DNA of 64,000 nucleotides from positions 62,001 to 126,000 of the forward strand of contig NZ_JAAIKO010000017.1 of the NCBI RefSeq assembly GCF_016107395.1. Direction: 5' to 3'. This DNA comes from Streptomyces fildesensis (GTDB lineage Bacteria; Actinomycetota; Actinomycetes; Streptomycetales; Streptomycetaceae). How positions within the stretch are numbered: the stretch's first letter is position 1; each line of letters begins with the position of its first letter. The notes beneath the pieces were generated by a model. That model ran no database searches. It was given only the letters and a program-made list of their open reading frames with translations, and had not been told where the DNA came from. A program made the translations under genes and the position numbers. Positions 50,080-59,952 of this stretch are shown in pieces.

Positions 50080-51726
50080 ATGACCCACGCCGCAGACCTC
50101 GTCTTCACCGGCGGCCCCGCCCTCACCACGGATCCGGCCCGCAGCCGCGCCACGACCGTGGCCGTCCGCGGCGGGCGCATCGTCGCCGTCGGGCACGACG
50201 AAGTGCGCGAACTGGTCGGTCCGAAGACCGAGGTGGTGGACCTCGCCGGGCGGCTGCTGATCCCCGGTTTCCAGGACGCCCACGTCCACGCGGTCTACGC
50301 GGGCGTCGAGCTGGGCGAGTGCGATCTGACGGGCACCACCAGCCTTGCCGAGTACCAGCGCCGGATCGCGGCCTACGCCGAGGCGTACCCGGAGCGAGAA
50401 TGGATCACCGGCAGCGGCTGGTCCCTGGAGAGTTTCGAGGGCGGGGTGCCGACCCGCCACCTCATCGACGCCGTCGTCGCCGACCGGCCGGTGTTCCTCT
50501 TCAACCGCGACCATCACGGTGCGTGGGCCAACACCCGCGCCCTGGAGCTCGCCGGGCTCACCGCCGACAGCGCCGACCCCTCCGACGGCCGGATCGAGCG
50601 CGAGGCCGACGGCGCCCCCGGCGGCATGCTGCAGGAGGGGGCGACCGGGCTCGTCGCGCGCCTGGTCCCGAAGACCACCGCGGCCGACCGCCTCGCCGGA
50701 CTGCTCCGCGCCCAGCAGGTGCTGCACGGCCTCGGCATCACCAGTTGGCAGGACGCCATCCTCGGCGTCTTCAACGGTCAGCCCGACCCCTCCGACGCCT
50801 ACTTCACCGCCGCCGCCGACGGCCGTCTCACCGCCCGCGTCAACGGCGCCCTGTGGTGGGACCGCTCACGCGGCGCGGAGCAGATCGCCGAGCTGGTCGA
50901 GCGTCGCGAGCAGCTGCGTGCCGGGCGCTTCAGGGCCGATTCGGTGAAGATCATGCTGGACGGCATCACCGAGAACTTCACGGCCGCGATGACGGCGCCC
51001 TATCTGGACTCCTGCGGCTGCGCCACCGCCAACAGCGGCCTCAGCTTCGTCGACCCGGCGGCGCTGCGCGACCATGTCGTGGAGCTGGACGCCCTGGGCT
51101 TCCAGGTCCACTTCCACGCGTTGGGCGACCGCGCCGTGCGCGAGGCGCTGGACGCCGTCGAGGCGGCCCTCGCCGCCAACGGCCGCCGCGACAACCGGCA
51201 CCACCTCGCCCATCTGCAGGTGGTCCACCCCGACGACGTCCCGCGCTTCGCCCGCCTCGGCGCGGTCGCCAACCTGCAGCCGCTCTGGGCCACCCACGAA
51301 CCGCAGATGGACGAGCTCACCATCCCGTTCCTGGGAGGTGAACTGGCCTCCTGGCAGTACCCGTTCGGCGACCTGCTGCGGGCCGGTGCCACGCTGGCGG
51401 CCGGCAGCGACTGGCCGGTGAGCAGCCCCGACCCGATGCAGGGCATCCATGTCGCGGTCAACCGCGTCGGCCACGGCGAGGACCGCCCGGCCTTCCTGCC
51501 CGGGCAGCGTCTCGACCTGGGCACCGCGCTGACGGCGTACACAGCGGGTTCCGCCTACGTGAACCACCTGGACGACACGGGCACGATCCGCGTCGGCGCG
51601 CTGGCCGACCTGGTGGTCCTGGACCGTGATCCCTTCGACGGCCCGCCGGAGGCCATCGGTGACACCACCGTGGCACTGACCTATGTCGGCGGCGAGCGCG
51701 TCCACGCGGCGCCGAACGCCCGCTGA
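50080..51726 (+). CDS. YtcJ-type amidohydrolase
   Basis: 548 residues. The N-terminal beta domain (ADLVFTGGPALTTD) leads to the metal-binding HxH in FQDAHVHAVY near 72. Later come HFHALGDRAVREALDA, HHLAHLQ and AAGSDWPVSSPDPM, which give the remaining metal ligands and catalytic Asp. YtcJ-like enzymes hydrolyse amides or formamides of small molecules. The start ATG at 50080 has GGAG six bases ahead; an ATG at 50068 is possible. It is coexpressed with the upstream permease. Confidence 0.9.
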   Translation: MTHAADLVFTGGPALTTDPARSRATTVAVRGGRIVAVGHDEVRELVGPKTEVVDLAGRLLIPGFQDAHVHAVYAGVELGECDLTGTTSLAEYQRRIAAYAEAYPEREWITGSGWSLESFEGGVPTRHLIDAVVADRPVFLFNRDHHGAWANTRALELAGLTADSADPSDGRIEREADGAPGGMLQEGATGLVARLVPKTTAADRLAGLLRAQQVLHGLGITSWQDAILGVFNGQPDPSDAYFTAAADGRLTARVNGALWWDRSRGAEQIAELVERREQLRAGRFRADSVKIMLDGITENFTAAMTAPYLDSCGCATANSGLSFVDPAALRDHVVELDALGFQVHFHALGDRAVREALDAVEAALAANGRRDNRHHLAHLQVVHPDDVPRFARLGAVANLQPLWATHEPQMDELTIPFLGGELASWQYPFGDLLRAGATLAAGSDWPVSSPDPMQGIHVAVNRVGHGEDRPAFLPGQRLDLGTALTAYTAGSAYVNHLDDTGTIRVGALADLVVLDRDPFDGPPEAIGDTTVALTYVGGERVHAAPNAR

Positions 51727-51781
51727 CGGACCGACGGCCGGGTGACCGGCCGTCTTTCGGGGAGCACTTGCGGTGCTGCGC

Positions 51782-52696
51782 TCAGCCCTTGCTCGATCCC
51801 AGGGACAGGCCCGCGATGAACTGCTTCTGCAGCAGGACGTAGACCACCAGGGTGGGCACGGCCGCGATCAGTGCCGCGGCCGCGATCAGGTTCTGATCGC
51901 TGACGAACTGGCCCTGCAGGTTGGCCAGTGCGGAGGTGACCGGTCGTTTGTCACCCGACGACATCAGGGTGATCGCCCAGAAGAAGTCGTTGTAGATCCA
52001 GGTGGTCAGCAAGGTGGCGAGGGCTGCCAGCGCGGGGCGGCACAGCGGCACGGTGAGCTTCCAGAACCGGGTCCACAGGCCGGCGCCGTCGACCAGCGCC
52101 GCCTCGTACATCTCCTCCGGGATCGACTTCATGTAGTTGCTCAGCACGAAGACGCAGAAGCCCTGCTGGAACGCCACGTTGATGAGGATCAGGCCGAAGG
52201 CCGAGTTGTACAGCAGACCGCTCTCGCTGAGGAATTCCGGCAGCGGGACCTTCAGGAAGAGCCGGTACAGGGGGGTGATGATGACCTGCTGCGGGAGCAG
52301 GTTTCCCGCGGTGAACAGGATGAGCAGGGCGACGTTCAGCTTCACGTTGACCCGGGTCAGTATGAAGGCGACCCCGGTGGAGAGCGCGAGGGCGACCACC
52401 ACCGCCGGAACCGTGATCAGCACCGAGTTCAGGAAGTAGTGCAGCATGTCCGACTGCGTCCACGCCTGCGAGAAGTTCTTCAGCGTGAGGTGGTGCGGCA
52501 GTGAGACATAGCCGTACTTCTGCGTCTCGGCGTACGGCCGCAGCGCGATGTACAGGGCGAACAGTATCGGGAGCAGCCACAGCACCGAGGCGCTGACGAG
52601 GAACAGCTGAGCGCTGACCTGCCCCCAGGGGCGGGACTTCGGCCGTTCGCCGGAGCTCTGCTGCGCTGTGACGCGGGGCAGGGTGTCGGTGGTCAT
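51782..52696 (-). CDS. Sugar ABC importer permease (MalG-like)
   Basis: 304 residues, six membrane helices. The EAA loop that contacts the ATPase is EEMYEAALVDGAGLWTRFWK. The short periplasmic region and C-terminal helix end match MalG/UgpE-type permeases. Its start overlaps the stop of the MalF-like gene (ATGA). The operon lacks an ATPase, as is usual in streptomycetes where MsiK serves many importers. Confidence 0.92.
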   Translation of the reverse strand: MTTDTLPRVTAQQSSGERPKSRPWGQVSAQLFLVSASVLWLLPILFALYIALRPYAETQKYGYVSLPHHLTLKNFSQAWTQSDMLHYFLNSVLITVPAVVVALALSTGVAFILTRVNVKLNVALLILFTAGNLLPQQVIITPLYRLFLKVPLPEFLSESGLLYNSAFGLILINVAFQQGFCVFVLSNYMKSIPEEMYEAALVDGAGLWTRFWKLTVPLCRPALAALATLLTTWIYNDFFWAITLMSSGDKRPVTSALANLQGQFVSDQNLIAAAALIAAVPTLVVYVLLQKQFIAGLSLGSSKG

Positions 52697-53676
52697 GGGG
52701 TGTCCTCACGGCGGAACGTCTGGAACAGGAAGATGCTGATCGGGACCAGTGAGATCACCAGGAGCACCACGCCCAGCGCCGATCCGAAGCCCACCCGCTG
52801 GGTCTCGCCGACGATGTTGGAGGTGACCAGCACCGAGAGCAGTTCCAGGCCGTTGATTCCCTTGTTGGTGATGTAGACGAGGTCGAACGCGCGCAGCGAC
52901 TCGATGACGGTGACGACCATGATGACGATGTTGATCGGCTTCATCACCGGGAAGACCACGCGCCAGAACGTCTGCCAGGCGTTGGCCCCGTCGACCTTGG
53001 CGGCCTCCCGCAGCGTCGGGTCCACCGCCTTGAGTCCGGCGAGGTACAGGACCATCACATAGCCGGACTGACGCCACGTCGCCTCGACCAGGACGGCCCA
53101 GAGGTTGAGGTGTGGATCGCCGAGCCAGTCGATGGCGTTGCTGTCGCCGTTGCGTCCGATGACCGTGTTGATCAGCCCGAAGTTCTGGGAGTACATGAAC
53201 TCCCAGATGATGCCGATCAGCGCGAGGGAGAGCATCACGGGGAGGAAGAGGATGCTCTGGTACATCCGGCTGCCCTTGATGCCGTAGTCGATGACGACGG
53301 CGAACAGCATGCCCAGCGGGGTCGCGAAGAGGATGAAGACGGCCAGCCAGATGAGGTTGTGCTGGACGGCGGGCCAGAACTCGGGGTAGATCGTGGCGGC
53401 CTGGTGGTAGTTCTGCACCCCGTACAGGCAGCCGTTGTTCATGATCGAGGGCACGTTGGGCAGGCACGACTTGGTGCCGAGGCTGCCGACGCCGTTCCAC
53501 TTGGTGAACGACAGCAGGACGGTGCCCAGTGCCGGGAACCAGATGAAGACCAGTTCTATCAGCAGCGGGATGCCGAGGAGCAGTGCGACGACGAGCTTGT
53601 CGCGTCCGGAGAGTTTGCGCACGCCGCCCCGGCGGCGCTGCTTCGCCGCCGGGGGTCGCGCTTGGGTGGTCGTCAT
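52693..53676 (-). CDS. Sugar ABC importer permease (MalF-like)
   Basis: 327 residues, six to seven helices. The EAA motif is LREAAKVDGANAWQTFWRV. A larger periplasmic loop between helices 1 and 2 contains CLPNVPSIMNNGCLYG, possibly a disulfide. It couples to the MalG-like gene downstream and the binding-protein gene upstream by 4-bp ATGA overlaps, so the three proteins are produced in fixed ratio. Confidence 0.92.
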   Translation of the reverse strand: MTTTQARPPAAKQRRRGGVRKLSGRDKLVVALLLGIPLLIELVFIWFPALGTVLLSFTKWNGVGSLGTKSCLPNVPSIMNNGCLYGVQNYHQAATIYPEFWPAVQHNLIWLAVFILFATPLGMLFAVVIDYGIKGSRMYQSILFLPVMLSLALIGIIWEFMYSQNFGLINTVIGRNGDSNAIDWLGDPHLNLWAVLVEATWRQSGYVMVLYLAGLKAVDPTLREAAKVDGANAWQTFWRVVFPVMKPINIVIMVVTVIESLRAFDLVYITNKGINGLELLSVLVTSNIVGETQRVGFGSALGVVLLVISLVPISIFLFQTFRREDTP

Positions 53677-55013
53677 GAGGTGTAGATGGCCTTTGCCTGG
53701 CTCTCCGCGCTCTTCTGCAACGAGGCGATGTTGCCGGAACTCGGGTCGGCGATGAACTTCTGGATGATGGAGATCATCGCGTTGGACATGGCGGGGTCCG
53801 CGTCGCGGTCCATGTACTGGGCGACGGCCTTGCACTTGGCGATCTCGGCGACCGACTTCGTCTGGATCGCGTTGTAGGACGGCACCTTCAGTCCGGTGGC
53901 CAGGCCGACGTCCCACTGGTCGGTCTTGAGGAACTCGGCTTCGGCCGCGCCGGTGCCGATGTACTCCAGGATCTTCTTGGCGGCGACGGTGTTCTTGGCC
54001 TTCTTGCTGAGCATGAAGCCGTCGGTGGGCGCGTCCATGTAGTCCGTGCCGTAGGCCGGGTTGATCTCGGGGAAGACGAAGAAGTCCAGGTCGTCGAGGT
54101 TCGCCTTGTCGGTGACGTACTGCGCGGCGACCTGGTTGGTGCCCTGGAACATCATGCCGGCCTGCTTGGTCTCCAGGGCCTTGGCGGCGTCCTGCCAGAT
54201 CCGGCCGTTGGCGCCGCTCTGTACGTACGGCATGAGCTGGGCCCAGTGATCGAACACCTGGGTCACCCCCGGGTCGGTCCAGGGGATCTCGTGCTTCATC
54301 AGCTTCATGTGGTAGTCGTAGCCGTTGATCCTCATGTTGAGGATGTCGAAGGTGCCCAGCGCGGGCCAGCCGTCCTTGTCGGCGAAGGCGATCGGGATCA
54401 TGCCGTCGGTCTTCATCTTCTTGGCCAGGGCGAGGTACTGGTCCCAGTTGGTGGGGACGGTGTAGCCCTTCGCGCTGAACACGCTCTTGTTGTAGAAGAC
54501 CACCCAGGGGTAGTTGTACATCGGCACCAGGTACTGGTGGCCGTCCAGACCGGTCGACAGCTTCTTGGCGGCGGGGCCGAAGTTGCCGCCGATCTTCTCC
54601 CAGACGTCGTCGATCGGCAGCGCGAGGCCCTGGGCCGCGAAGTACTGCATGCGGTAGCCGGCGAACCAGGTGAACAGGTCGTCCGGCGTGCCCTGCAGAT
54701 AGCTGGTGATGTTGGTCTGGAAGGTGTTGTGGTCGACCGTGTTGATCTTGATCGGTGAACCGGACGCCTTGGTGGCCGCGCCCGCCAGCGCCGCGAACGC
54801 GGTCTTCGCTGCGGGGTCCGAGTAGTTGGAGCCGAAGGTCACCTGACCCCCGGCCGAACCGCTGTCGCTCGGTGTGGACGAGGAGCTGTCACAGGCCGAG
54901 AGCAGTCCGCCCGCGACGGAGAGACCTGCGATGCCGGCCATTCCCCTGAGCAGGGTGCGGCGACTCGGCGATGACCCCGGATTGTTGCTGCCCGGCGAGC
55001 CGACATCCGACAT
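53673..55013 (-). CDS. Sugar ABC importer substrate-binding lipoprotein
   Basis: 446 residues. A twin-Arg-like SRRTLLRGMAGIAG segment precedes the lipobox LLSACD, so it may be exported by the Tat system and lipidated. The rest is an extracellular family-1 solute-binding protein: GSPIKINTVDHNTFQTNI, FTWFAGYRMQYFAAQG, YNYPWVVFYNKSVF. It binds an oligo- or monosaccharide and hands it to the two permeases in its operon. GGAGG lies four bases ahead of the ATG. No LacI regulator is adjacent; a secreted ricin-lectin protein is the nearest gene upstream. Confidence 0.93.
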   Translation of the reverse strand: MSDVGSPGSNNPGSSPSRRTLLRGMAGIAGLSVAGGLLSACDSSSSTPSDSGSAGGQVTFGSNYSDPAAKTAFAALAGAATKASGSPIKINTVDHNTFQTNITSYLQGTPDDLFTWFAGYRMQYFAAQGLALPIDDVWEKIGGNFGPAAKKLSTGLDGHQYLVPMYNYPWVVFYNKSVFSAKGYTVPTNWDQYLALAKKMKTDGMIPIAFADKDGWPALGTFDILNMRINGYDYHMKLMKHEIPWTDPGVTQVFDHWAQLMPYVQSGANGRIWQDAAKALETKQAGMMFQGTNQVAAQYVTDKANLDDLDFFVFPEINPAYGTDYMDAPTDGFMLSKKAKNTVAAKKILEYIGTGAAEAEFLKTDQWDVGLATGLKVPSYNAIQTKSVAEIAKCKAVAQYMDRDADPAMSNAMISIIQKFIADPSSGNIASLQKSAESQAKAIYTS

Positions 55014-55027
55014 GGTGCCTCCATGGG

Positions 55028-55077
55028 TGGTCTGTGGTCTGTGGTCTGTGGTCTGCGGTCTGCTGTGGTCTGCGGTC
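55028..55077. repeat. 7-bp tandem repeat (TGGTCTG)
   Basis: About six units of tggtctg or cggtctg lie 15 bases before the binding-protein start, i.e. in its mRNA leader. Confidence 0.7.
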
Positions 55078-55745
55078 ACGATGCGGTGCATGGGATGCGG
55101 TGCGGCGAAGAGACGGAAGGGGGGTCCCGCTGGGGACCTCCTAGCACCTGATGGTTTCGAACAAAATTCAACAGGATTAACCGGGACCTCGCTCGCAGGG
55201 GTAGTTCTACGCCCCCTTACCCAGGGGCGTCAACGCTCCGACCCGGTGGTGTTGTGGGACCGTGATGTAGCGGTACGAGCCGCTCCGGACTGCGGAAATC
55301 GACATCCGGCCTTCCCCGGAGCACTCACGGGGGACGGGAAAGGGGGTCAGGACACGCCCTGACCGGTCAAACAAGTTCACATACGTTGCTTCAAGATGCA
55401 CCATGGATCGCGGTCGCCACCCCTGGGCATCCGGGCCGGCCAGGGCGCACGGCCGATGTGTCGAGGCCGGACCCGTCTTCCGCCGACGTTCCGGGAGGGC
55501 GATCCGGCCTTCCTCAGGAGCGGGCCATCGTTGCGTTCGTCCGTTACCCAAGGGCGTCACGCCGAGCACGACCCCCGGCACGGAGCCGGCCGCCGGATGC
55601 GGCACCCCGGAGGGCACGCCGACGGCACCTCGGCCCCGGTCCGCGCCGCCGCCACCCGTGGAGAGCCCGCACCGGGCCGGGACCCCCGGCTTCCGCCCTC
55701 GGCGCCGCCCGTTGAGTTCCGCAGCATTTTGTTGGAACATGAGCA

Positions 55746-55782
55746 AAGCGCACCCGATCGGTGGTACCGATCGGGTGCGCTT
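55746..55782 (-). terminator. 17-bp perfect hairpin after the lectin gene
   Basis: aagcgcacccgatcggt is followed by a 3-base loop and its exact complement, 46 bp downstream of the ricin-lectin stop on the minus strand. Confidence 0.78.
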
Positions 55783-55827
55783 CCCTGGCTCAGTGCGATG
55801 CCGGCCGATGGCCGACTCGGTGCGGGG

Positions 55828-58050
55828 TCAGGCGATGGTCCAGTGCTGCCGCGGCAGATCGGTGTCCGTCTGCTGGGTGACCGTGCCACCGTCGGAGGTC
55901 GACGAGGTCGTCAGCAGGAGTCCGCTGTGGACGTTGGTGATCGTGTAGGCGCCGGACGCCAGCTTCGTCACCCGCCACTTCTGGTTGGCACCGCCGGTGC
56001 AGGTCCACTGGACCACTGCCGTGCCCGGTGCGGTGGCGCCTCCGTCATCGTCGGCGCACAGGTTGGAGTGGGCGTTGACGAGGGTGTAGGAGCCGTCGGA
56101 CTGCTGGGTGAAGACCCAGTTCTGGTTCTTGCCGCCGTTCAGCGACCAGGTGTCGAGCTGGACGCCGGGCTCCGTGTGCCAGTCGGGATCATCGAGAGCC
56201 TTGCCGGACACGGAGATCGTGTGCGTGCCGTTCAGGTTGCTCGCGGCCGCGGTGGCGGTCAGGGTCAGGGCCTGCTCGGCGGCGGTACGGGAGCCGCCGA
56301 CCGGGTTGCCCGTGCCGTTGGTCCAGGTGCGGGCCGGGGTGGTCTCGGCGAGCCGGCCGGTGTCGGACGACATGCCGAGGACGAGACCGCTGTACCGGTT
56401 GACGATGCGGTATGTGCCGGTCTGCGCGCCCGCGGAGTTCACGTTCTTGATGAGGAACCACTGCTGGCCGACGGTGGGACCGCCGGACCCCACCGTGGTG
56501 GCGGTCGGCTTGGTGGCCCAGGCACGGTTGGCCGTCGCAGCGGAGTTCACCCCGAGCAGTTGGCCGGTGGCGGCGTTGGTGATGCGGTAGGAGCCGTCGC
56601 CGTTGCCGGTGAAGCTCCACGATTCGAGACTTGACCCGGTCGCGGCCGTGACCGAGGTGGTGGCCGAGCTGCCGGTGGCCTGGGCGAGGACGCGGCCGGA
56701 CCCGCTGCCGATCGTGTAGGTCTTCGCCGGGTCGACCGGTGACGGTGCCGGGGCGGACGAGTCGATCGTGAGGTTGACGTACTCGCCGGAAGCGCCGCCG
56801 GAGCATCCGAAGGAGCAGTACGAGCGGAAGTTCTTGCCGACGATCGTCGAACTGGTCCTGTTCGCGCTGTCCAGGAACCACCGGTACCACGAGGCGGTGT
56901 GGTGGCTGCCGGTGTCGCCGATCAGCGTCCACTTCTGGGTGGAGAGGTCGTCGGTGGCGTAGATCTGCTGTGGGGCGTTGCCACTCTGGTCGACCGCCTG
57001 CGGTTCACCGATGTACAGGCCCAGATAGGCGTTGTAGGTGATGTCCATGACGAACAGCGGCGAGGTCGGCGGCATCTTGCCTGCCGCGACCTGCTGGTCC
57101 ACGGTGCCGGTGTTGGCCGGATCGTACTCGGCCGACGCGGGGGTGTATCCGGTGCCGCCGGCGGAGGTCACCGGCACCTCGTTGCTCTCCAGGCCGCCCT
57201 GTCCGGGCTGCGACCAGGAGCCGTTGTACCACTTCTGCCAGGAGCCGGGCGCCATCTTGGACGAGATGGGAGCGCGGGCGGCATGGGCGTAGAACGCCTT
57301 CCAGCCGCCGTTCTTGTCCACGATGCGCGAGCCGTAGGTGATGTAGAAGTAGCCGGACGCCGTGTCGACGAAGAGCCGCTGGTCGCCGTCACCGTAGTCG
57401 TACGTCTGGTTCGGGAAGGCCGTGGTGTCGGCCCGTGCGGTGCTGTACGGCGAGGTGATCGCGTGGCCCAGGATGTTCCAGACCTTGCCCTGGTTCGTCG
57501 AGCGCGCGTAGTCGATCGCGTCGTAGTGCAGGCCGTCGCCGAACGGCTGCGGGGTGAACTCGTTGTGCACCAGGCCGTACCAGTCACCGGTGTCCGGATC
57601 GACCCACACCCCGGTCAGGTCGCAGTAGTTCTTCTGCGCGTACCCCGAGCCCGAGGGCGCGGCGGTCGCCGTCACTCCGGTCGGGCTGTTGTTGCAGCGC
57701 CAGGTCGTGTCGTTGTTCTTGTCGCTGGAGTTGGCCGGGTTCACCGCGTTGCTGATAGCACTCGACCGCGAGGCGTCGTCGAAGTTCGTACCGGTGAAGA
57801 AGTCCCAGTAGCGGGGGTCCGTGGCACCGTACAGGGCGGCGGACTGCTGGAAGTAGAACGCGCCGTCCTTGTCGATGTAGGGGACCGCGGAGGTGTCGGT
57901 CGGATGGGCGTAGGAGGCCTTCGAGCCGACGGAGACCGTGTACGTGGCGCCGGGCGGGAGCGCCGACGCCGTTCCCGGTGCGAGCAGGCCGGCGGTGAGC
58001 AGCGGGAGGGTCACGGCGAGCGCCGCGAGGACTCTTCGGGGACGGGACAC
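55828..58050 (-). CDS. Secreted protein with catalytic-like head and ricin-type lectin repeats
   Basis: 740 residues. A Sec signal peptide (RVLAALAVTLPLLTAGLLA, ending ASA) exports it. Residues ~35-420 form a Tyr/Trp/Asp-rich domain with YITYGSRIVD, WVDPDTGDWYGLVHNEF and DITYNAYLGLYIGEP, reminiscent of five-bladed propeller glycosidases, but I cannot name the family. From ~438 on there are ricin-type beta-trefoil repeats with QxW motifs (QQWFLI, QNWVFT, QKWRVT, QHWTIA). It probably attacks or binds an extracellular polysaccharide. The sugar importer operon next to it may take up the product; this is inferred. Confidence 0.8.
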   Translation of the reverse strand: MSRPRRVLAALAVTLPLLTAGLLAPGTASALPPGATYTVSVGSKASYAHPTDTSAVPYIDKDGAFYFQQSAALYGATDPRYWDFFTGTNFDDASRSSAISNAVNPANSSDKNNDTTWRCNNSPTGVTATAAPSGSGYAQKNYCDLTGVWVDPDTGDWYGLVHNEFTPQPFGDGLHYDAIDYARSTNQGKVWNILGHAITSPYSTARADTTAFPNQTYDYGDGDQRLFVDTASGYFYITYGSRIVDKNGGWKAFYAHAARAPISSKMAPGSWQKWYNGSWSQPGQGGLESNEVPVTSAGGTGYTPASAEYDPANTGTVDQQVAAGKMPPTSPLFVMDITYNAYLGLYIGEPQAVDQSGNAPQQIYATDDLSTQKWTLIGDTGSHHTASWYRWFLDSANRTSSTIVGKNFRSYCSFGCSGGASGEYVNLTIDSSAPAPSPVDPAKTYTIGSGSGRVLAQATGSSATTSVTAATGSSLESWSFTGNGDGSYRITNAATGQLLGVNSAATANRAWATKPTATTVGSGGPTVGQQWFLIKNVNSAGAQTGTYRIVNRYSGLVLGMSSDTGRLAETTPARTWTNGTGNPVGGSRTAAEQALTLTATAAASNLNGTHTISVSGKALDDPDWHTEPGVQLDTWSLNGGKNQNWVFTQQSDGSYTLVNAHSNLCADDDGGATAPGTAVVQWTCTGGANQKWRVTKLASGAYTITNVHSGLLLTTSSTSDGGTVTQQTDTDLPRQHWTIA

Positions 58051-58233
58051 AGATAGTCCTTTCCGTCCGGGTGTGCTGGTCCGGCGGTGGGGGCCGGATC
58101 AGGGCAAGCGGGGGGTCGCCCTGATCCCACCGCCTGCGCGAGCCGGAGTACATGTGTTTTTGTTCGCCTCCACTTGGGTTTTCCTCACCGGGTGGGCCCC
58201 GTTCATCACGGAATGCCCCAGCACGGGCCCCGG

Positions 58234-59853
58234 TCAGGTGACCGGGACGGGCGGGGCCGGTTCCACCCGGAGGTGCGCCGTCCCGGAGCGCACGGCCCAG
58301 CCGAACACGGCGAGCGCGACGGCACCGACCACGATCGTGTCGTACGGCGCGGGCAGCCGGCCCGAGCCGCCGAAGGTGCCCAGCCAGGACAGCAACGTCA
58401 GCGCGGCCAGCTGGCAGACCAGCCAGGCGCCGTCCCGCAGCTCCTCGCGCACCGGCCGCCCGGCGGCGTCGCGGCGCAGCAGCAGGAACAGCGGCACACC
58501 GGCGAGAACCAGCGGCAGCGCGAGGCGCAGATCGTGCCAGCCCGACCAGTAGACGAATTCGGTGGCCACCACGAAGCTGATCGGCGCGATCCAGCGCACC
58601 CCGGGTACCTGGCCGTCCTTGCGGGTCACCCCCTGCTCCCTGTCCCGCGCCCGGAACACGGCGACGGCGACCGCGGACGCCGCGTAGATGAGCAGATACA
58701 TGTCGCCCATCACGCTGACGATGTCCTGCCAGCCGCCGAACGGCAGCATGAACAGGACGATCACGACGAGGTTGAGCAGCAGCGCCCGGTGGGCCATGCC
58801 GGAGCGGGCGTCGATCCGCATGAAGAAGCGCGGCAGCAGGCCGTTCTTGGCCAGGGCGTAGGTGTGCCGGGCGTCGATCGCGACCCCGACGTAGGCCGAG
58901 CCGCCGGGCGAGACCACCGCGTCGGCGTAGAGCAGGGTGGCCAGCCAGTGCAGGTTGAGCACCAGGGCGAGCTGCCCGAACGGTGACTCGAAGTTCACGC
59001 CCTGCCATCCGTGGCCGAGCAGCGAGTCCGGCACCGTGAAGAGGAAGGCGAGCTGCAGTCCCAGGTAGACCAGCACGGCCAGCCCGATGCCGGTGAGTAC
59101 CGCGCCCGGCACATTGCGCCGGGGGTTGCGGGCCTCGCCGGAGAAGTCGAGCGGCGCCTGGAAGCCGTTGACGGAGTACACGATGCCGCCGCTGGCGAGC
59201 GCGGTCAGACAGGCCGCGTAGCCGTACGGTGCGAAGCCGCCGTGGTCGGTGAGCCGCCCGGAGTGCGTGCCGGAGAGGAACAGCGCCACCACGGTGACGA
59301 CGGGCACGACGACCTTGAACAGCGACACCAGGTTGTTCAGCCGCGCGAAGGTGCGTACCGCGAACCAGTTGAGCGCGGTCAGCAGGATGCTCAGTCCCGA
59401 GGCCACGGCCAGGCCGGACGCGGTCAGCCGGCCGTTGTCGTAGAGGCCGGGGAGGTAGTGCGCGGCGTACTGCATGATCGCGCTGATCTCCGCCGCCGTG
59501 CCGCCGACCGACAGCAGGACCGACCAGCCGATCACGGTGCCCACCAGCCGGCCGCTCGCGTAGAGCGGCCAGCGCACGGTTCCGCCGCCCTCGGGGCGGG
59601 TGGCGCCGAGCTCCACCATCACCAGCGCCACCAGGCCGCACAGCACGCCCGCCGCGACCCAGGACAGCAACGAGGCGGGCCCTGCGGTCTGCGCGGCGAA
59701 CATGGCCGCGAACAGCCAGCCGGAGCCGAGGATGTTGGAGAACCCGATCGCCGCCAGGCTCCAGAACCCGAGCTCCTTGCGGAGCCGGCGTTCCTCGCTC
59801 AGTACCGTGGGGGCGTCCGGAGCACGCTGCGGCTCGCTCTGCGGCACGTGCAC
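58234..59853 (-). CDS. APC-superfamily amino-acid permease
   Basis: 539 residues. The first helix has LAAIGFSNILGSGWLFAAM, typical of APC amino-acid transporters, and 12 helices follow with a conserved FQAPLDFSGEARNPRRN loop. It imports an amino acid with a proton or cation. The GTG start has a strong GAGGAGGTG three bases ahead. It lies upstream of the lectin gene and 99 bp downstream of the NHLP exporter genes; functional linkage to either is unclear. Confidence 0.9.
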   Translation of the reverse strand: MHVPQSEPQRAPDAPTVLSEERRLRKELGFWSLAAIGFSNILGSGWLFAAMFAAQTAGPASLLSWVAAGVLCGLVALVMVELGATRPEGGGTVRWPLYASGRLVGTVIGWSVLLSVGGTAAEISAIMQYAAHYLPGLYDNGRLTASGLAVASGLSILLTALNWFAVRTFARLNNLVSLFKVVVPVVTVVALFLSGTHSGRLTDHGGFAPYGYAACLTALASGGIVYSVNGFQAPLDFSGEARNPRRNVPGAVLTGIGLAVLVYLGLQLAFLFTVPDSLLGHGWQGVNFESPFGQLALVLNLHWLATLLYADAVVSPGGSAYVGVAIDARHTYALAKNGLLPRFFMRIDARSGMAHRALLLNLVVIVLFMLPFGGWQDIVSVMGDMYLLIYAASAVAVAVFRARDREQGVTRKDGQVPGVRWIAPISFVVATEFVYWSGWHDLRLALPLVLAGVPLFLLLRRDAAGRPVREELRDGAWLVCQLAALTLLSWLGTFGGSGRLPAPYDTIVVGAVALAVFGWAVRSGTAHLRVEPAPPVPVT

Positions 59854-59952
59854 CGCACCTCCTCATGGGACGGGGAACGCTGGGTTCCCCAGCGTGTCAC
59901 GCCGGGCGCCGCGGACCGCAGAGGAGCGCTCCCCGGCGGGCGCGTGGCTCGT

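Larger units (their letters stand above)
55014..55827. other. ~810-bp non-coding region upstream of the sugar importer
   Basis: It holds a 7-bp tandem repeat beside the binding-protein gene, an AT-rich stretch at 55150-55182 suited to a promoter or operator (tttcgaacaaaattcaac), a copied motif ttaccca-rggggcgtca near 55217 and again near 55549, and the terminator of the lectin gene. No gene is supported. Confidence 0.5.

Noticed and set aside
55207-55746. 179-codon minus-strand frame upstream of the sugar importer
   Set aside because: Low-complexity and includes duplicated motif copies; no SD sequence or family; treated as non-coding.
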